Below are positions 1 to 8,140 of a stretch of 64,000 bases of DNA, in pieces. The first letter of the stretch is position 1. Each line of letters opens with the position of its first letter. The notes under the pieces were generated by a model, which was not told the origin of the DNA, did no database searches, and saw nothing but the letters and a program-made list of their open reading frames with translations. The position numbers and the translations under genes were made by a program. The stretch spans positions 24,864 through 88,863 of the forward strand of contig NZ_PVTP01000012.1 in NCBI RefSeq assembly GCF_003003285.1, given 5' to 3'. This DNA is from Yoonia maritima. Lineage in GTDB: Bacteria > Pseudomonadota > Alphaproteobacteria > Rhodobacterales > Rhodobacteraceae.

Positions 1-333
1 GCTGCATGGTCAGTGCAGCTTCTTTCAGCATGTCAAAGATGCCACCCATGTTGTCAGGCACAGTGCCCATGACGAAACAGTTAAACAGCGTCACAGAACG
101 CGCTGTACCTGCACCTGCAGTGATCCGGCCAGCGGGCAGATATTTAAAATCTGACAACGCGCCATAGAATTTTTCTTCCCAAACCGCCGGGTCTTTTTCG
201 ACCACAGCCAAAGATTTAGCGATACGACGCCATGTATCTTCGACCGTTTGATCGATTGGCGTTCCATCTGCCTGCTTGAAGCGGTACTTCATATCCCAGA
301 TTTGTTCGGCAATCGGGGCGGCAAAAGCGGTCA
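1..333 (-). CDS. nrdJ: Adenosylcobalamin-dependent (class II) ribonucleotide reductase, N-terminal part
   Basis: This gene enters from the left edge; only its first 111 codons are in the window. The enzyme reduces ribonucleotides to deoxyribonucleotides with a B12 radical, independently of oxygen. My translation starts MTAFAAPIAEQIWDMKYRFK and contains DGTPIDQTVEDTWRRIA, LPAGRITAGAGT and TLFNCFVMGTVPDNMGGIFD. These match the conserved N-terminus of the long vitamin-B12-dependent reductases, including the NCFVMG stretch that carries the first active-site cysteine. The start is the ATG at 333-331, preceded by an AAGGAT ribosome site. Two NrdR-like boxes lie 100-140 bases upstream. The cobQ gene at 17.9 kb fits a cell that makes its own cobalamin. 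Confidence 0.9.
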
Positions 334-439
334 TGGGATGATCCTTGTTTGATTCTGATGGGCTGCAGCGAGGCTGCAAAGCATAAGCGGTGAATGATTG
401 AAAGCAAGGGCAGCGGCCCTACTTTCAGAATCGTGAGAA

Positions 440-476
440 CCGGTCTATATCGGGATGATGATACCACATCTAGGGG
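440..476 (-). promoter_or_regulatory. Candidate tandem NrdR boxes upstream of nrdJ
   Basis: On the minus strand, CCCCTAGATGTGGTAT (476-461) and TCCCGATATAGACCGG (455-440) both resemble the NrdR consensus ACACwAtATaTwGtGT. The first matches its most conserved bases, the second less well. Their centres are 21 bases apart, two helical turns, as expected for paired NrdR sites. NrdR represses ribonucleotide reductase genes when (d)ATP is high. The assignment rests on resemblance and position only. Confidence 0.4.
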
Positions 477-482
477 TCAAAT

Positions 483-914
483 GTGACAAAATGCGTAAAT
501 ATAGTAAAGCTGTCTGTTGGCACTGATGATGTCGCGGGATTGGCTGCATGGCAAGACACGCGTCACGCGCAGTCTGCCGATGGGTATCCCCGGCACATAA
601 CCCGCATGTGGCCCAAGCGCGAGGCCGAAATACTTAACGGTGGGTCAATCTATTGGGTGATCAAAGGTGTGATCCAATGCCGCCAGCCCATCATCCGCCT
701 CGATGAAGTCATTGGCGAAGACGGTATCCGCCGTTGCGCTATCGTCAGTAAACCCGGCTTAATCCGCGTTGCTGCAACCCCGCGCCGCGCGTTTCAGGGC
801 TGGCGCTATCTGCCCGCTGACGATGCCCCAGAGGACCTAACTGCTGGGCAACAAGACGAAGAAGCATTGCCCCCCGAACTATCCAGGGCACTCGCAGATA
901 TTGGTGTGCGTTAG
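483..914 (+). CDS. DUF1489 family protein
   Basis: A conserved alphaproteobacterial protein of 143 residues with no known biochemical role. It shows the family signature: NIVKLSVG near the N-terminus, then HITRMWPKREAEILNGGSIY, WVIKGVIQCRQ and FQGWRYLPADDAP. The start is a GTG at 483. It is divergent from nrdJ, so the two share the 334-482 spacer with the NrdR-like boxes. It converges on the decarboxylase gene with three bases between stops. No membrane segment or signal peptide is visible, so it is probably cytoplasmic. Confidence 0.85.
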   Translation: MTKCVNIVKLSVGTDDVAGLAAWQDTRHAQSADGYPRHITRMWPKREAEILNGGSIYWVIKGVIQCRQPIIRLDEVIGEDGIRRCAIVSKPGLIRVAATPRRAFQGWRYLPADDAPEDLTAGQQDEEALPPELSRALADIGVR

Positions 915-916
915 AC

Positions 917-942
917 GTCACAAATTTCTGGAAATTTGTGAC
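917..942. terminator. Bidirectional hairpin between convergent genes
   Basis: GTCACAAATTTC and GAAATTTGTGAC are perfect 12-base arms separated by two bases. The element overlaps the last codons and stop of the decarboxylase gene and follows the DUF1489 stop directly. A terminator for both convergent transcripts is the simplest reading. The near-absent loop would also suit a dimeric protein-binding site. Confidence 0.5.
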
Positions 943-2306
943 ACCACTTCTGCAACTGTCATCACATCGTCGCGGGTACAGTCGAACTGCCCTACTTGCA
1001 CTCGGATCACAAACCGCCCTTCGTGACGTGTTTGCGTCAAATATACGCGACCATCATCATTTATGCGTTCAAGCAAAGCTTCGGTCTTAGCATCATCACC
1101 AAATTGAAACGTGAACAGTGACAAAATTGGCCCCGTCACAATTTCACAGCCTTCGATTTGCTTGATCGCTTCGGCCAGTTCCCCTGCCCAAGCTACATGA
1201 TTTCTAATGCGCTGACGCAGCCCATCCAACCCATAGGCCCGCAACACGAACCAAACCTTCAACGCACGAAACCGTCGCCCTAATGGTACGGTCCATTCGT
1301 TGAAGTTCACGATCTCGTCCTGCCCCAAGGTCTGCAGATACTCTGGCCGTAATCCAAGTGACCTAATCTGAGGCGCGGGATCTGCAAGAAACTGAACCGC
1401 ACAATCAAACTGCACACCCAGCCATTTGTGTGGATTGAACACAACGCTATCAGCGCGATCAACGCCCCCCCATAGATCGCGAAACTCTGCGCAGATCATC
1501 GCGGACCCAGCCCAAGCCGCGTCTACATGGGTGTAAAGATCGTGCCGCTTTGCGACAGCCAAACATTCAGTAATCGGATCACATGCGCCGATCGACGTTC
1601 CGCCAGTACACAAAACGACCCCGGCAGGTTTATGTCCTGCGGCTATGTCCGCGCGGATCGCAGCATCAAGCGCATCAGGGTCCATGCCATAATCGGCACG
1701 TGTCGGCACCTTGACTAAATTGGCCTGCCCGATGCCTGCAACGCGCGCAGCCTTATCTACCGACGAATGCGTCTGCGCCGATGCGTATATCCGCAACCGC
1801 GGTCCACCAAACAGTCCGTCTTCGACCGAACGCCATCCTGTCGCCCGATCACGCATGGTAAGCACCGCCGATAATGTTGCAGTGGTCGCACTGTCATGGA
1901 TCGTCCCCGTAAAATGATCCGAAAGCCCCAAAGCCGCACGCAACCAACCGACCATGACCTGTTCGATCTCGGTCGCGGCAGGCGAAGTCTGCCAAAGCAT
2001 GGCTTGGGCTGCGATAGCACTGGTTAGCTGCTCGGCCAACATTGATGCAGGTGATGCATTTGCAGGGAAATAAGCAAAGAACCTTGGGTGCTGCCAATGC
2101 GTGATTGCGTTAGGCACGGTCGCCTCAAAGTCCGCAAAAATCTGTTCCATTGGTTCAGGCGCGTCAGGGGCGACAGCTGGCAGCTTTGCCGCCGTATCCC
2201 CATAGGCAACTTGCGCCCTTACAGGTCGATCACGCAATCCGTTGTGATAATCAAGCGCCCATTCAGCCGCGCGACGCGACCATTCTAACAATTCATCATG
2301 TGTCAT
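918..2306 (-). CDS. PLP-dependent group II (aromatic) amino acid decarboxylase
   Basis: This 462-residue protein belongs to the aromatic-L-amino-acid/glutamate decarboxylase family of PLP enzymes, which remove the alpha-carboxyl of an amino acid to give an amine. The schiff-base lysine is K294 in FNPHKWLG. The aspartate that holds the PLP ring nitrogen is D262 in THVDAAWAGS, and the stacking histidine H180 is in AQTHSSVDKAA. The length is normal for the family. The substrate cannot be read from the sequence; tryptophan, tyrosine or DOPA-type substrates are most likely. Genes of this type are common in Rhodobacterales. The upstream minus-strand gene is 43 bases away and could be cotranscribed. 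Confidence 0.85.
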   Translation of the reverse strand: MTHDELLEWSRRAAEWALDYHNGLRDRPVRAQVAYGDTAAKLPAVAPDAPEPMEQIFADFEATVPNAITHWQHPRFFAYFPANASPASMLAEQLTSAIAAQAMLWQTSPAATEIEQVMVGWLRAALGLSDHFTGTIHDSATTATLSAVLTMRDRATGWRSVEDGLFGGPRLRIYASAQTHSSVDKAARVAGIGQANLVKVPTRADYGMDPDALDAAIRADIAAGHKPAGVVLCTGGTSIGACDPITECLAVAKRHDLYTHVDAAWAGSAMICAEFRDLWGGVDRADSVVFNPHKWLGVQFDCAVQFLADPAPQIRSLGLRPEYLQTLGQDEIVNFNEWTVPLGRRFRALKVWFVLRAYGLDGLRQRIRNHVAWAGELAEAIKQIEGCEIVTGPILSLFTFQFGDDAKTEALLERINDDGRVYLTQTRHEGRFVIRVQVGQFDCTRDDVMTVAEVVSQISRNL

Positions 2307-2349
2307 CGCAGCACTTAGCCATACCGCACAGGCGGGAACAACCCTTTGG

Positions 2350-2889
2350 TTAGTTGATCACCCCAGCCGTCGAAAACCCGCATTGCTCTGCGATCTTTCC
2401 GTAGGCGGCGGTAAAGCCAGCGAGCGACGCGCCATAGACGACTTCACCATCCAGCGTGATCCAAAGCTGGCCTGCCTGACGCATGGTTTGTAACAGCCAA
2501 AGACTATCGTCTTGATGTGCTTGCGCATAAGCAAACCGAATGCCGTCGTCATCGAACCCGGCGGTCACAAAACCTTCGGTCACGTTGTCTGGGTCAAATT
2601 CAAACAGCACGCGCTGCCTGTCTTTCATCAGCGTATCGTAACCGCGCGGCGCAGTTTCGTATAATGCCGGCGCGGGATAGTATGCTGGCGGCAATGCGTC
2701 ACCATTTGACACTTCAATGCGCAAAGACGGCATGCCATCGCCACCTGTCAACGCGGTGCAGTCGATACGCGTATCTTCTCCGGTATCGACGGTTTCGACT
2801 ATGACACGCCAGTCTTTGTAATCCCAGTATTCAGTGTCGGCATGCGCAGCTATTGGCAGTAATGTAAAAACGGCAAAAGCGAATTTCAT
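2350..2889 (-). CDS. Secreted protein of unknown function
   Basis: I do not recognise a family. The 179-residue product begins with a clear signal peptide (MKFAFAVFTLLPIAAHA, cleavage after HADT or just before it), so it should be periplasmic. The mature part is acidic and rich in aromatic residues (EYWDYKDWRVIVETVD). It has two cysteines, in RIDCTALTGG and EQCGFSTAG, which could form a disulfide. It lies 43 bases upstream of the decarboxylase on the same strand and 74 bases downstream of hisG, with no obvious terminator in between. Confidence 0.6.
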   Translation of the reverse strand: MKFAFAVFTLLPIAAHADTEYWDYKDWRVIVETVDTGEDTRIDCTALTGGDGMPSLRIEVSNGDALPPAYYPAPALYETAPRGYDTLMKDRQRVLFEFDPDNVTEGFVTAGFDDDGIRFAYAQAHQDDSLWLLQTMRQAGQLWITLDGEVVYGASLAGFTAAYGKIAEQCGFSTAGVIN

Positions 2890-2963
2890 AAGGTGGCCCC
2901 AAAATTCAAATGTAATGCTAGCACCCTAGCAATACATCCTGACCAAATTAAGAACGATCCATA

Positions 2964-3653
2964 TTAAATCGCTAACATCGTCTGCAGGGCTTTTAGTGTC
3001 TTACGCTGCTCATCGGTCCAGTCCTTACGACGTCCACGAAACAGGGTCGCCTGGGAGGCGTGGATCAAGCCATCATCAAGGACTTTTAGACCATTGGCAC
3101 GCAGCGTATCGCCCGTCGAGGTGATATCCGCGATTGCCTCTGCAGTCTCGTTTTTGACGGTACCTTCGGTCGCGCCTTGGCTGTCAATCAACTGGTAATC
3201 AGCAACGCCGTGTTCGCGTAAAAACTCACGGACAAGACGGTGGTATTTGGTCGCAATCCGCAAACGGAACCCATGCTTTGCACGAAACGCAGCGGCGGCG
3301 GCGTCTAGATCGTCGAGCGTATCGACATCGACCCAAGCCTGCGGCACAGCGATAATCAGATCGGCACCACCAAAACCCATCGGTGCAAGTTCACCAACTT
3401 GGCTGTCCCAATTCGCCAGCTTTTCACGGACAAGGTCAGACCCCGTAACCCCAAGATGGATGTTCCCAGATGCCAATTCACGTGGGATCTCACCGGCAGA
3501 CAAAAGCACCAGTTCAACGCCTTCGATACCTTCGACGGCACCCGCGTATTCGCGATCTAATCCAGACTTGCGCAGGGTCACGCCCCGGCTTCCGAACCAG
3601 TCGAACGTCTTTTCCATTAGCCGTCCTTTTGACGGCACACCAAGCTTTAGCAT
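2964..3653 (-). CDS. hisG: ATP phosphoribosyltransferase, short form
   Basis: HisG catalyses the first step of histidine synthesis, joining ATP and PRPP. The 229-residue protein is the short form, which lacks the C-terminal regulatory domain and needs HisZ. It starts MLKLGVPSKGRLMEKTFDWF, and the PRPP-binding loop region is IDSQGATEGTVKNETAEAIADI. A GTG one codon earlier is possible. I chose the ATG at 3653 because it forms a TGATG junction with the hisZ stop, the usual sign of translational coupling. It is the last gene of hisS-hisZ-hisG. Confidence 0.95.
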   Translation of the reverse strand: MLKLGVPSKGRLMEKTFDWFGSRGVTLRKSGLDREYAGAVEGIEGVELVLLSAGEIPRELASGNIHLGVTGSDLVREKLANWDSQVGELAPMGFGGADLIIAVPQAWVDVDTLDDLDAAAAAFRAKHGFRLRIATKYHRLVREFLREHGVADYQLIDSQGATEGTVKNETAEAIADITSTGDTLRANGLKVLDDGLIHASQATLFRGRRKDWTDEQRKTLKALQTMLAI

Positions 3654-4726
3654 CACGCACCCCCCAAGGCTAAGTCAGGACGGATCACACCGCCGACCGC
3701 CGGTACCGCACGCCCCTCGCCCAATCGGGCGGTCAGCGCATCATAACGGCCACCTGTCGCGACTGGCGGCAGATCAGGGCGTTTTGTTGCGTAGAACCCG
3801 AATACGAACCCATCGTAATATTCCAACGACGTCCGGCCATAGCTGCCTTCAAATTCAAGGTTATCGACATCAACGCCACGTGCATCCAATGCATTCACGC
3901 GTGCTTCCATCCGGGCGACGGCATCCGAAATCGCCGGCATATCCACTGCGATGTCTCGTAAGTGGCTCAGGACATTGGGCGTCGTTTCACGCAAATCCAA
4001 AATCGCATCAATCAGCATCACCTCATCCGAAGAAATCGGTGGCTGTTCTGCATCGTCACGCAATGCAGCGATCCGGGCCTCAACTTCGGCACGGCTGCGC
4101 AAACCGATATCGGAACCCGCATTTGCAAACGGATCATCAGCCGCAAGCAACGCAGTGCGCGTCGCTGGAACCTTACCGCCCGCATAACGCTTGAGCAGTG
4201 TCTTAAAACGATGCGGCCGCCAGATATGGCGTAACAACGCCGCCTTGCGAGCATCAGTGGTCTGCAAACCACGCACAGCGGCTGTCAGAATGCCAATATC
4301 GCCAGTCGCAGCACGTACTGGCAGCCTAGCCAGACCTTCGGCGATCACGGCAAAGACTTCGGCATCTGCGGCGGCAGGGTTCTGCCCGTCGAATACCTCG
4401 TAGCCGACCTGCATGTATTCATTCGCACGGGTTTCGTCGTTTTCTTGCTTACGGAACACCTTGCCCGCATAGGCATAGCGCGCGGGGTCAGCGTGGCTTT
4501 CCATATGCATTTGCACAACTGGCACAGTAAAATCTGGGCGCAGCACCATTTCACCGCGTAGCGGATCAGATGTTAGGTAAGCGCGCGCACGAATGTCTTC
4601 GCCATAAAGATCAAGCAGCGTTTCTGCCGATTGCAGCACATCCGCTTCGATCACTTGCGCACCTTGGGCGGCAAACAGATCGCGCAGGCGGCGGGCCTCG
4701 GCCCGAGTTTCAGGTGAATTTGGCAT
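3653..4726 (-). CDS. hisZ: ATP phosphoribosyltransferase regulatory subunit
   Basis: HisZ is a catalytically dead class II tRNA-synthetase-like protein that forms the hetero-octameric ATP phosphoribosyltransferase with short HisG and carries histidine feedback control. The protein has RAYLTSDPLRGEMVLRPDFT, a motif-2-like region (YAYAGKVFRKQENDETRANE) and a C-terminal GGRYDALTARLGEG. The reading frame stays open into hisS. The ATG at 4726 fits best because it overlaps the hisS stop as TAATG, giving 357 residues, normal for HisZ. The 5' overlap with hisS and the 3' overlap with hisG indicate one operon. Confidence 0.93.
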   Translation of the reverse strand: MPNSPETRAEARRLRDLFAAQGAQVIEADVLQSAETLLDLYGEDIRARAYLTSDPLRGEMVLRPDFTVPVVQMHMESHADPARYAYAGKVFRKQENDETRANEYMQVGYEVFDGQNPAAADAEVFAVIAEGLARLPVRAATGDIGILTAAVRGLQTTDARKAALLRHIWRPHRFKTLLKRYAGGKVPATRTALLAADDPFANAGSDIGLRSRAEVEARIAALRDDAEQPPISSDEVMLIDAILDLRETTPNVLSHLRDIAVDMPAISDAVARMEARVNALDARGVDVDNLEFEGSYGRTSLEYYDGFVFGFYATKRPDLPPVATGGRYDALTARLGEGRAVPAVGGVIRPDLALGGA

Positions 4727-6216
4727 TAGCTTTGACTGTCCAAAATCTCGCGCAATTTCGCGACCATTTGATCGCGCGGCACTTCGTACTGGCTCGGGCG
4801 GTCTTTCCATTCCTCAAGGGTGGCGTTCTTGGCGATCTCTGCTCCAAGGATCAGATCCTTGATTTGGACCTTACCCGCGTCGAATTCATCGCCACCCGCA
4901 ATCACAGCGGCAGGCGAATTGCGCTTGTCCGCATACTTCAACTGATTGCCAAAGTTCTTGGGGTTACCCAGATAAACCTCTGCACGTATACCGTTGTTAC
5001 GCAGTTCTGCCACCATCGCCTGATAGTCAGCCATACGCGCACGATCCATCACTGTCACAACGACGGGACCAGCAGCAACGGTGTCCAAACGACCCTTGGC
5101 GCGCAGTGCGGCCAACAGACGGTCAACGCCGATGGATACGCCCGTTGCAGGCACTTCTTGGCCGGTAAAGCGTTTAACAAGATCGTCATAACGACCACCG
5201 CCGGACACCGAACCAAAGTTGCGCGGACGCCCCTTTTCATCGGTGACTTCGAACGTCAATTCAGCCTCGAACACCGGACCGGTGTAATAGCCAAGACCAC
5301 GCACGACGGAAGGGTCAATCTCAATGCGGTCTGAACTGTAGCCGCCAGCGTCCAGCAATTCGGCTATCGTCTCAAGCTCGGCAACACCGTCACCGCCGAC
5401 CTTGGAACCAGTCACCAGTTCGCGCAGGCGGGCGACAGTCGCCGTGCCTGTGTCGCGTTTGGCATCCATAAAGCCCATGACGATTTCAGCCTGTTCAGCA
5501 GAAAGGCCAGCACCTTTGGTAAAGTCGCCACTGTCATCTTTTCGGCCTTCGCCCAGCAACGCACGCACGCCATCAACGCCAAGGCGATCCAGCTTATCAA
5601 TCGCCCGCAGAACGATGCCGCGCTCGGATGCAAAACGATCTGGGTCGCTTGGGTCCAAGACGCCCGCGACTTCCATCACACCGTTCAGCACCTTGCGGTT
5701 ATTCACGCGCACAACGTAATCGCCGCGCGGAATGCCTACGACCTCTAGGGTATCAGACAGCATCGCGCAGATTTCAGCATCAGCTGCGACGCTGGACGCG
5801 CCAACAGTATCAGCATCACACTGATAGAACTGACGGAACCGGCCCGGACCAGGCTTTTCGTTACGCCAAACCGGGCCCATCGCATAGCGGCGATAAGGGG
5901 ACGGTAGATCATTGCGATACTGCGCCGCGACACGCGCCAATGGGGCTGTCAGATCATAGCGCAGGGCAAGCCAGTCGTTGTCTTCTTCCCACGCGAACAC
6001 GCCTTCGTTCGGGCGATCAACGTCGGGCAGAAATTTGCCCAATGCTTCGACCGTTTCAACAGCCGATGTTTCCAGCGCGTCAAAGCCGTAACGATGATAG
6101 ACTCCGGCAATCTTGGTCAGCATTTCGGTGCGTTCTGCCACCTCTGCACCAAAATAGTCGCAGAAACCTTTTGGTGTCTGCGCCTTTGGGCGGGGCTGCT
6201 TTTTAACCTTGGCCAT
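4726..6216 (-). CDS. hisS: Histidyl-tRNA synthetase
   Basis: Charges tRNA-His. The 496-residue class II synthetase shows motif 2 ([20 protein letters not shown]), the histidine-binding region ([20 protein letters not shown]) and motif 3 ([13 protein letters not shown]). The N-terminus ([20 protein letters not shown]) has the basic lead-in common in alphaproteobacteria. It is the first gene of the hisS-hisZ-hisG operon. A 147-base spacer separates it from divergent slyX and must hold the operon promoter. Confidence 0.96.
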   Translation of the reverse strand: MAKVKKQPRPKAQTPKGFCDYFGAEVAERTEMLTKIAGVYHRYGFDALETSAVETVEALGKFLPDVDRPNEGVFAWEEDNDWLALRYDLTAPLARVAAQYRNDLPSPYRRYAMGPVWRNEKPGPGRFRQFYQCDADTVGASSVAADAEICAMLSDTLEVVGIPRGDYVVRVNNRKVLNGVMEVAGVLDPSDPDRFASERGIVLRAIDKLDRLGVDGVRALLGEGRKDDSGDFTKGAGLSAEQAEIVMGFMDAKRDTGTATVARLRELVTGSKVGGDGVAELETIAELLDAGGYSSDRIEIDPSVVRGLGYYTGPVFEAELTFEVTDEKGRPRNFGSVSGGGRYDDLVKRFTGQEVPATGVSIGVDRLLAALRAKGRLDTVAAGPVVVTVMDRARMADYQAMVAELRNNGIRAEVYLGNPKNFGNQLKYADKRNSPAAVIAGGDEFDAGKVQIKDLILGAEIAKNATLEEWKDRPSQYEVPRDQMVAKLREILDSQS

Positions 6217-6363
6217 ATTGGGTCCTATCTTCGCGGATAATAGGTCGCCGTTTAACGCGGCTACGTCACAGGAGCAATGCAGTCATAGAAAAACTGCCGC
6301 AGCGTGTGGTTTTGGGAAAATCCCGGACTATGCAGGCCAGCCTTGTTCCGCTAATGCAGCAAC

Positions 6364-6567
6364 ATGACCGATACATTGCACCTAGAAGAACAAATCGCCC
6401 ATCTGACACGCACAGTCGAAGAACTGTCAGATATCGTCGCGCGACAAGAAACCGAACTGGCGCTTGCCATGCGGCGGTTGGCAATGCTGATGGAACGCGA
6501 AGCGTCGCGCGAATTAGACGCAGGTGGCACCGTGCCGCTCGCCGACCAGCGCCCCCCACATTGGTAG
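6364..6567 (+). CDS. slyX: SlyX family protein
   Basis: A 67-residue coiled-coil protein of unknown molecular function. The N-terminal two-thirds is a heptad-rich helix (LEEQIAHLTRTVEELSDIVARQ continuing to LAMLMEREASRE). It ends with the conserved SlyX tail PLADQRPPHW. It is divergent from hisS and ends four bases before the convergent stop of the Hint-domain gene. The start is the ATG at 6364, placed so that the coiled coil begins at once. Confidence 0.88.
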   Translation: MTDTLHLEEQIAHLTRTVEELSDIVARQETELALAMRRLAMLMEREASRELDAGGTVPLADQRPPHW

Positions 6568-6571
6568 GTTA

Positions 6572-7687
6572 CTAGGCAGCGCGCAGCGCCCAAGACCCTA
6601 ACAACGCGCCTTCGCTGGCTTTGGCTGCCAAACGTGCGGTCGGGCCAAAGGCAAGAACATCGTCTTCCAGCTCTGGAAATAGCGCAAATATCTCTGCGCT
6701 TTGCGCTTCGTCCATTCCGTTGATGCCGACATGACCCGGGTGAAAGCTTTCACATGGGGCGTCGTCTGCATAAACCACTTCGTGGCGATCAAACAGGATA
6801 TGGTAATAAGTCACCTCACCGCCTTCGCGGCGGACGATGGTTTTGTCGTTGACCAACTGTTTCGCGGCGACCAGCACTTCGGCTTCACCAAACAGTAGCT
6901 CTGCCTGCCAGCCCTGCATCATTACACGGTGCTGCGGTGATAGAACCAATTCACGGGTATTGCCGACAACACCTTCGGAGATAACGATTGGTGCAAATTT
7001 CCCAACGGCATCAACAGTCCGGGACCCAACCCAGCGGATCGGCTGAAGCCCGTTATCCATCGTCATGACCAAGTCACCTTGGCGCAGGTCTTGGACGGCG
7101 ACCTTGCCTTTGTCGGTTTCAATGAGAGTATCGTGACCAAAGCATACCACGTCGCCGGTAAAGTCCCCCATACCAACGTTACCAGAACGCACGCCGCTCG
7201 TGTCACTTCCAGAAAAAATGACTCTGACAGACGCGACCGGAACATCGTAGCTTACAGTTATCGAATCTGCCGCGCCGGGACCTTCGGTATCCGCACTGTC
7301 GTTGCCACTCGCCTCTACAGTTGTGCCATTTACGATCGTGTGGTTGGCGGTCAGATTTGAAAAAGTCGGTGTGAGCAGATTGCCATCCACATCATATGCA
7401 AGCACCTGCACCTGATCATCCCAACCGTTACCGTTTGCGTCCAAATCGAATATTTCAAAGCTGAGGTTCTTGATCGACGTTGAGAAATTCATCTGGACAC
7501 CAGATTCCTCGCCTGCCTGAACACGCTGAGCAAAAATGGATCCGCCAAAGTTCGAGAAGAAACCCGGGTTGTTCGCCCCCGAAGAACTGAACGCGCTTGA
7601 CGTGAAGTTCGTGCTGTTCACACCATCATTGATGGTAGTCGACCCATTCGGACTCGAAAATGTAGACCAATCAAATAGGAACGGCAT
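6572..7687 (-). CDS. Hint-domain (Hint_2) secreted-type protein
   Basis: The 371-residue protein has two parts. Residues 1-175 are a glycine-, serine- and asparagine-rich beta domain (LSFEIFDLDANGNGWDDQVQ), typical of extracellular proteins in this order. From C182 (CFGHDTLIETDKG) to about residue 310 runs a Hint_2 domain of the hedgehog/intein fold, with GDLVMTMDNGLQPIRWVGSR and SPQHRVMM. Such domains self-cleave at the cysteine; the physiological target is unknown. No classical signal peptide is seen, so a type I or other route is likely. It is convergent with slyX and divergent from the next gene over a 42-base spacer. Confidence 0.8.
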   Translation of the reverse strand: MPFLFDWSTFSSPNGSTTINDGVNSTNFTSSAFSSSGANNPGFFSNFGGSIFAQRVQAGEESGVQMNFSTSIKNLSFEIFDLDANGNGWDDQVQVLAYDVDGNLLTPTFSNLTANHTIVNGTTVEASGNDSADTEGPGAADSITVSYDVPVASVRVIFSGSDTSGVRSGNVGMGDFTGDVVCFGHDTLIETDKGKVAVQDLRQGDLVMTMDNGLQPIRWVGSRTVDAVGKFAPIVISEGVVGNTRELVLSPQHRVMMQGWQAELLFGEAEVLVAAKQLVNDKTIVRREGGEVTYYHILFDRHEVVYADDAPCESFHPGHVGINGMDEAQSAEIFALFPELEDDVLAFGPTARLAAKASEGALLGSWALRAA

Positions 7688-7729
7688 CTTTTAATCCATT
7701 ACTTCACAATTTTCACGACATGACGTACA

Positions 7730-8140
7730 ATGTTTTTCCGTCGTTTACAGACCCAAGAGTTAATAATTGTACCAAAGTACAGGATTCAGCTCAACAATTT
7801 AGGCCTAGGCGCAATTGACAAGGGGGAAAAACTATTGGTTGTCGTCACTTTTCCACATGAAACCGCCCAAAGGTTGCGATCACGAATCGATCAGCTGATC
7901 TCAGAACACGGCGCAAAGGTGTTCCCGGCGACTGACGTTGCGATGGGGTTGTTTTTTACGCCCGAAGAAACGCAAGAGTTTGGCGGCGACGAAGGCGAAG
8001 CCATGATTTTCGCAGCACCTACCCTCGCGATGATTACGAACAGTATCCCCGAATTCGAAGGTGATCGCAGGAATTACTGCATCATCAAAAACGAACGCGC
8101 CATCGCGCGGATTGATCCCTTTGCAAAAACTAAAACCTAA
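7730..8140 (+). CDS. Hypothetical protein, 136 residues
   Basis: I do not recognise this family. The protein is soluble, with no signal peptide or membrane segment. It has an ordered core that includes KLLVVVTFPHETAQRLRSRI, VAMGLFFTPEETQEF and FEGDRRNYCIIKNERAIARI. The ATG at 7730 has a poor ribosome site and the first dozen residues may not be translated. The stop overlaps the dnaE stop by three bases in a convergent arrangement. Codon use is like that of its neighbours, which supports a real gene. Confidence 0.55.
   Translation: MFFRRLQTQELIIVPKYRIQLNNLGLGAIDKGEKLLVVVTFPHETAQRLRSRIDQLISEHGAKVFPATDVAMGLFFTPEETQEFGGDEGEAMIFAAPTLAMITNSIPEFEGDRRNYCIIKNERAIARIDPFAKTKT

Noticed and set aside
3247..4194. 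Long open frame on the plus strand across hisG and hisZ
   Set aside because: It is antisense to two well-identified histidine genes, has a low-complexity Pro/Ser/Arg composition and matches no family.
4570..5334. 254-codon plus-strand frame across hisZ and hisS
   Set aside because: Antisense to hisZ/hisS, with no ribosome site and an implausible protein composition.
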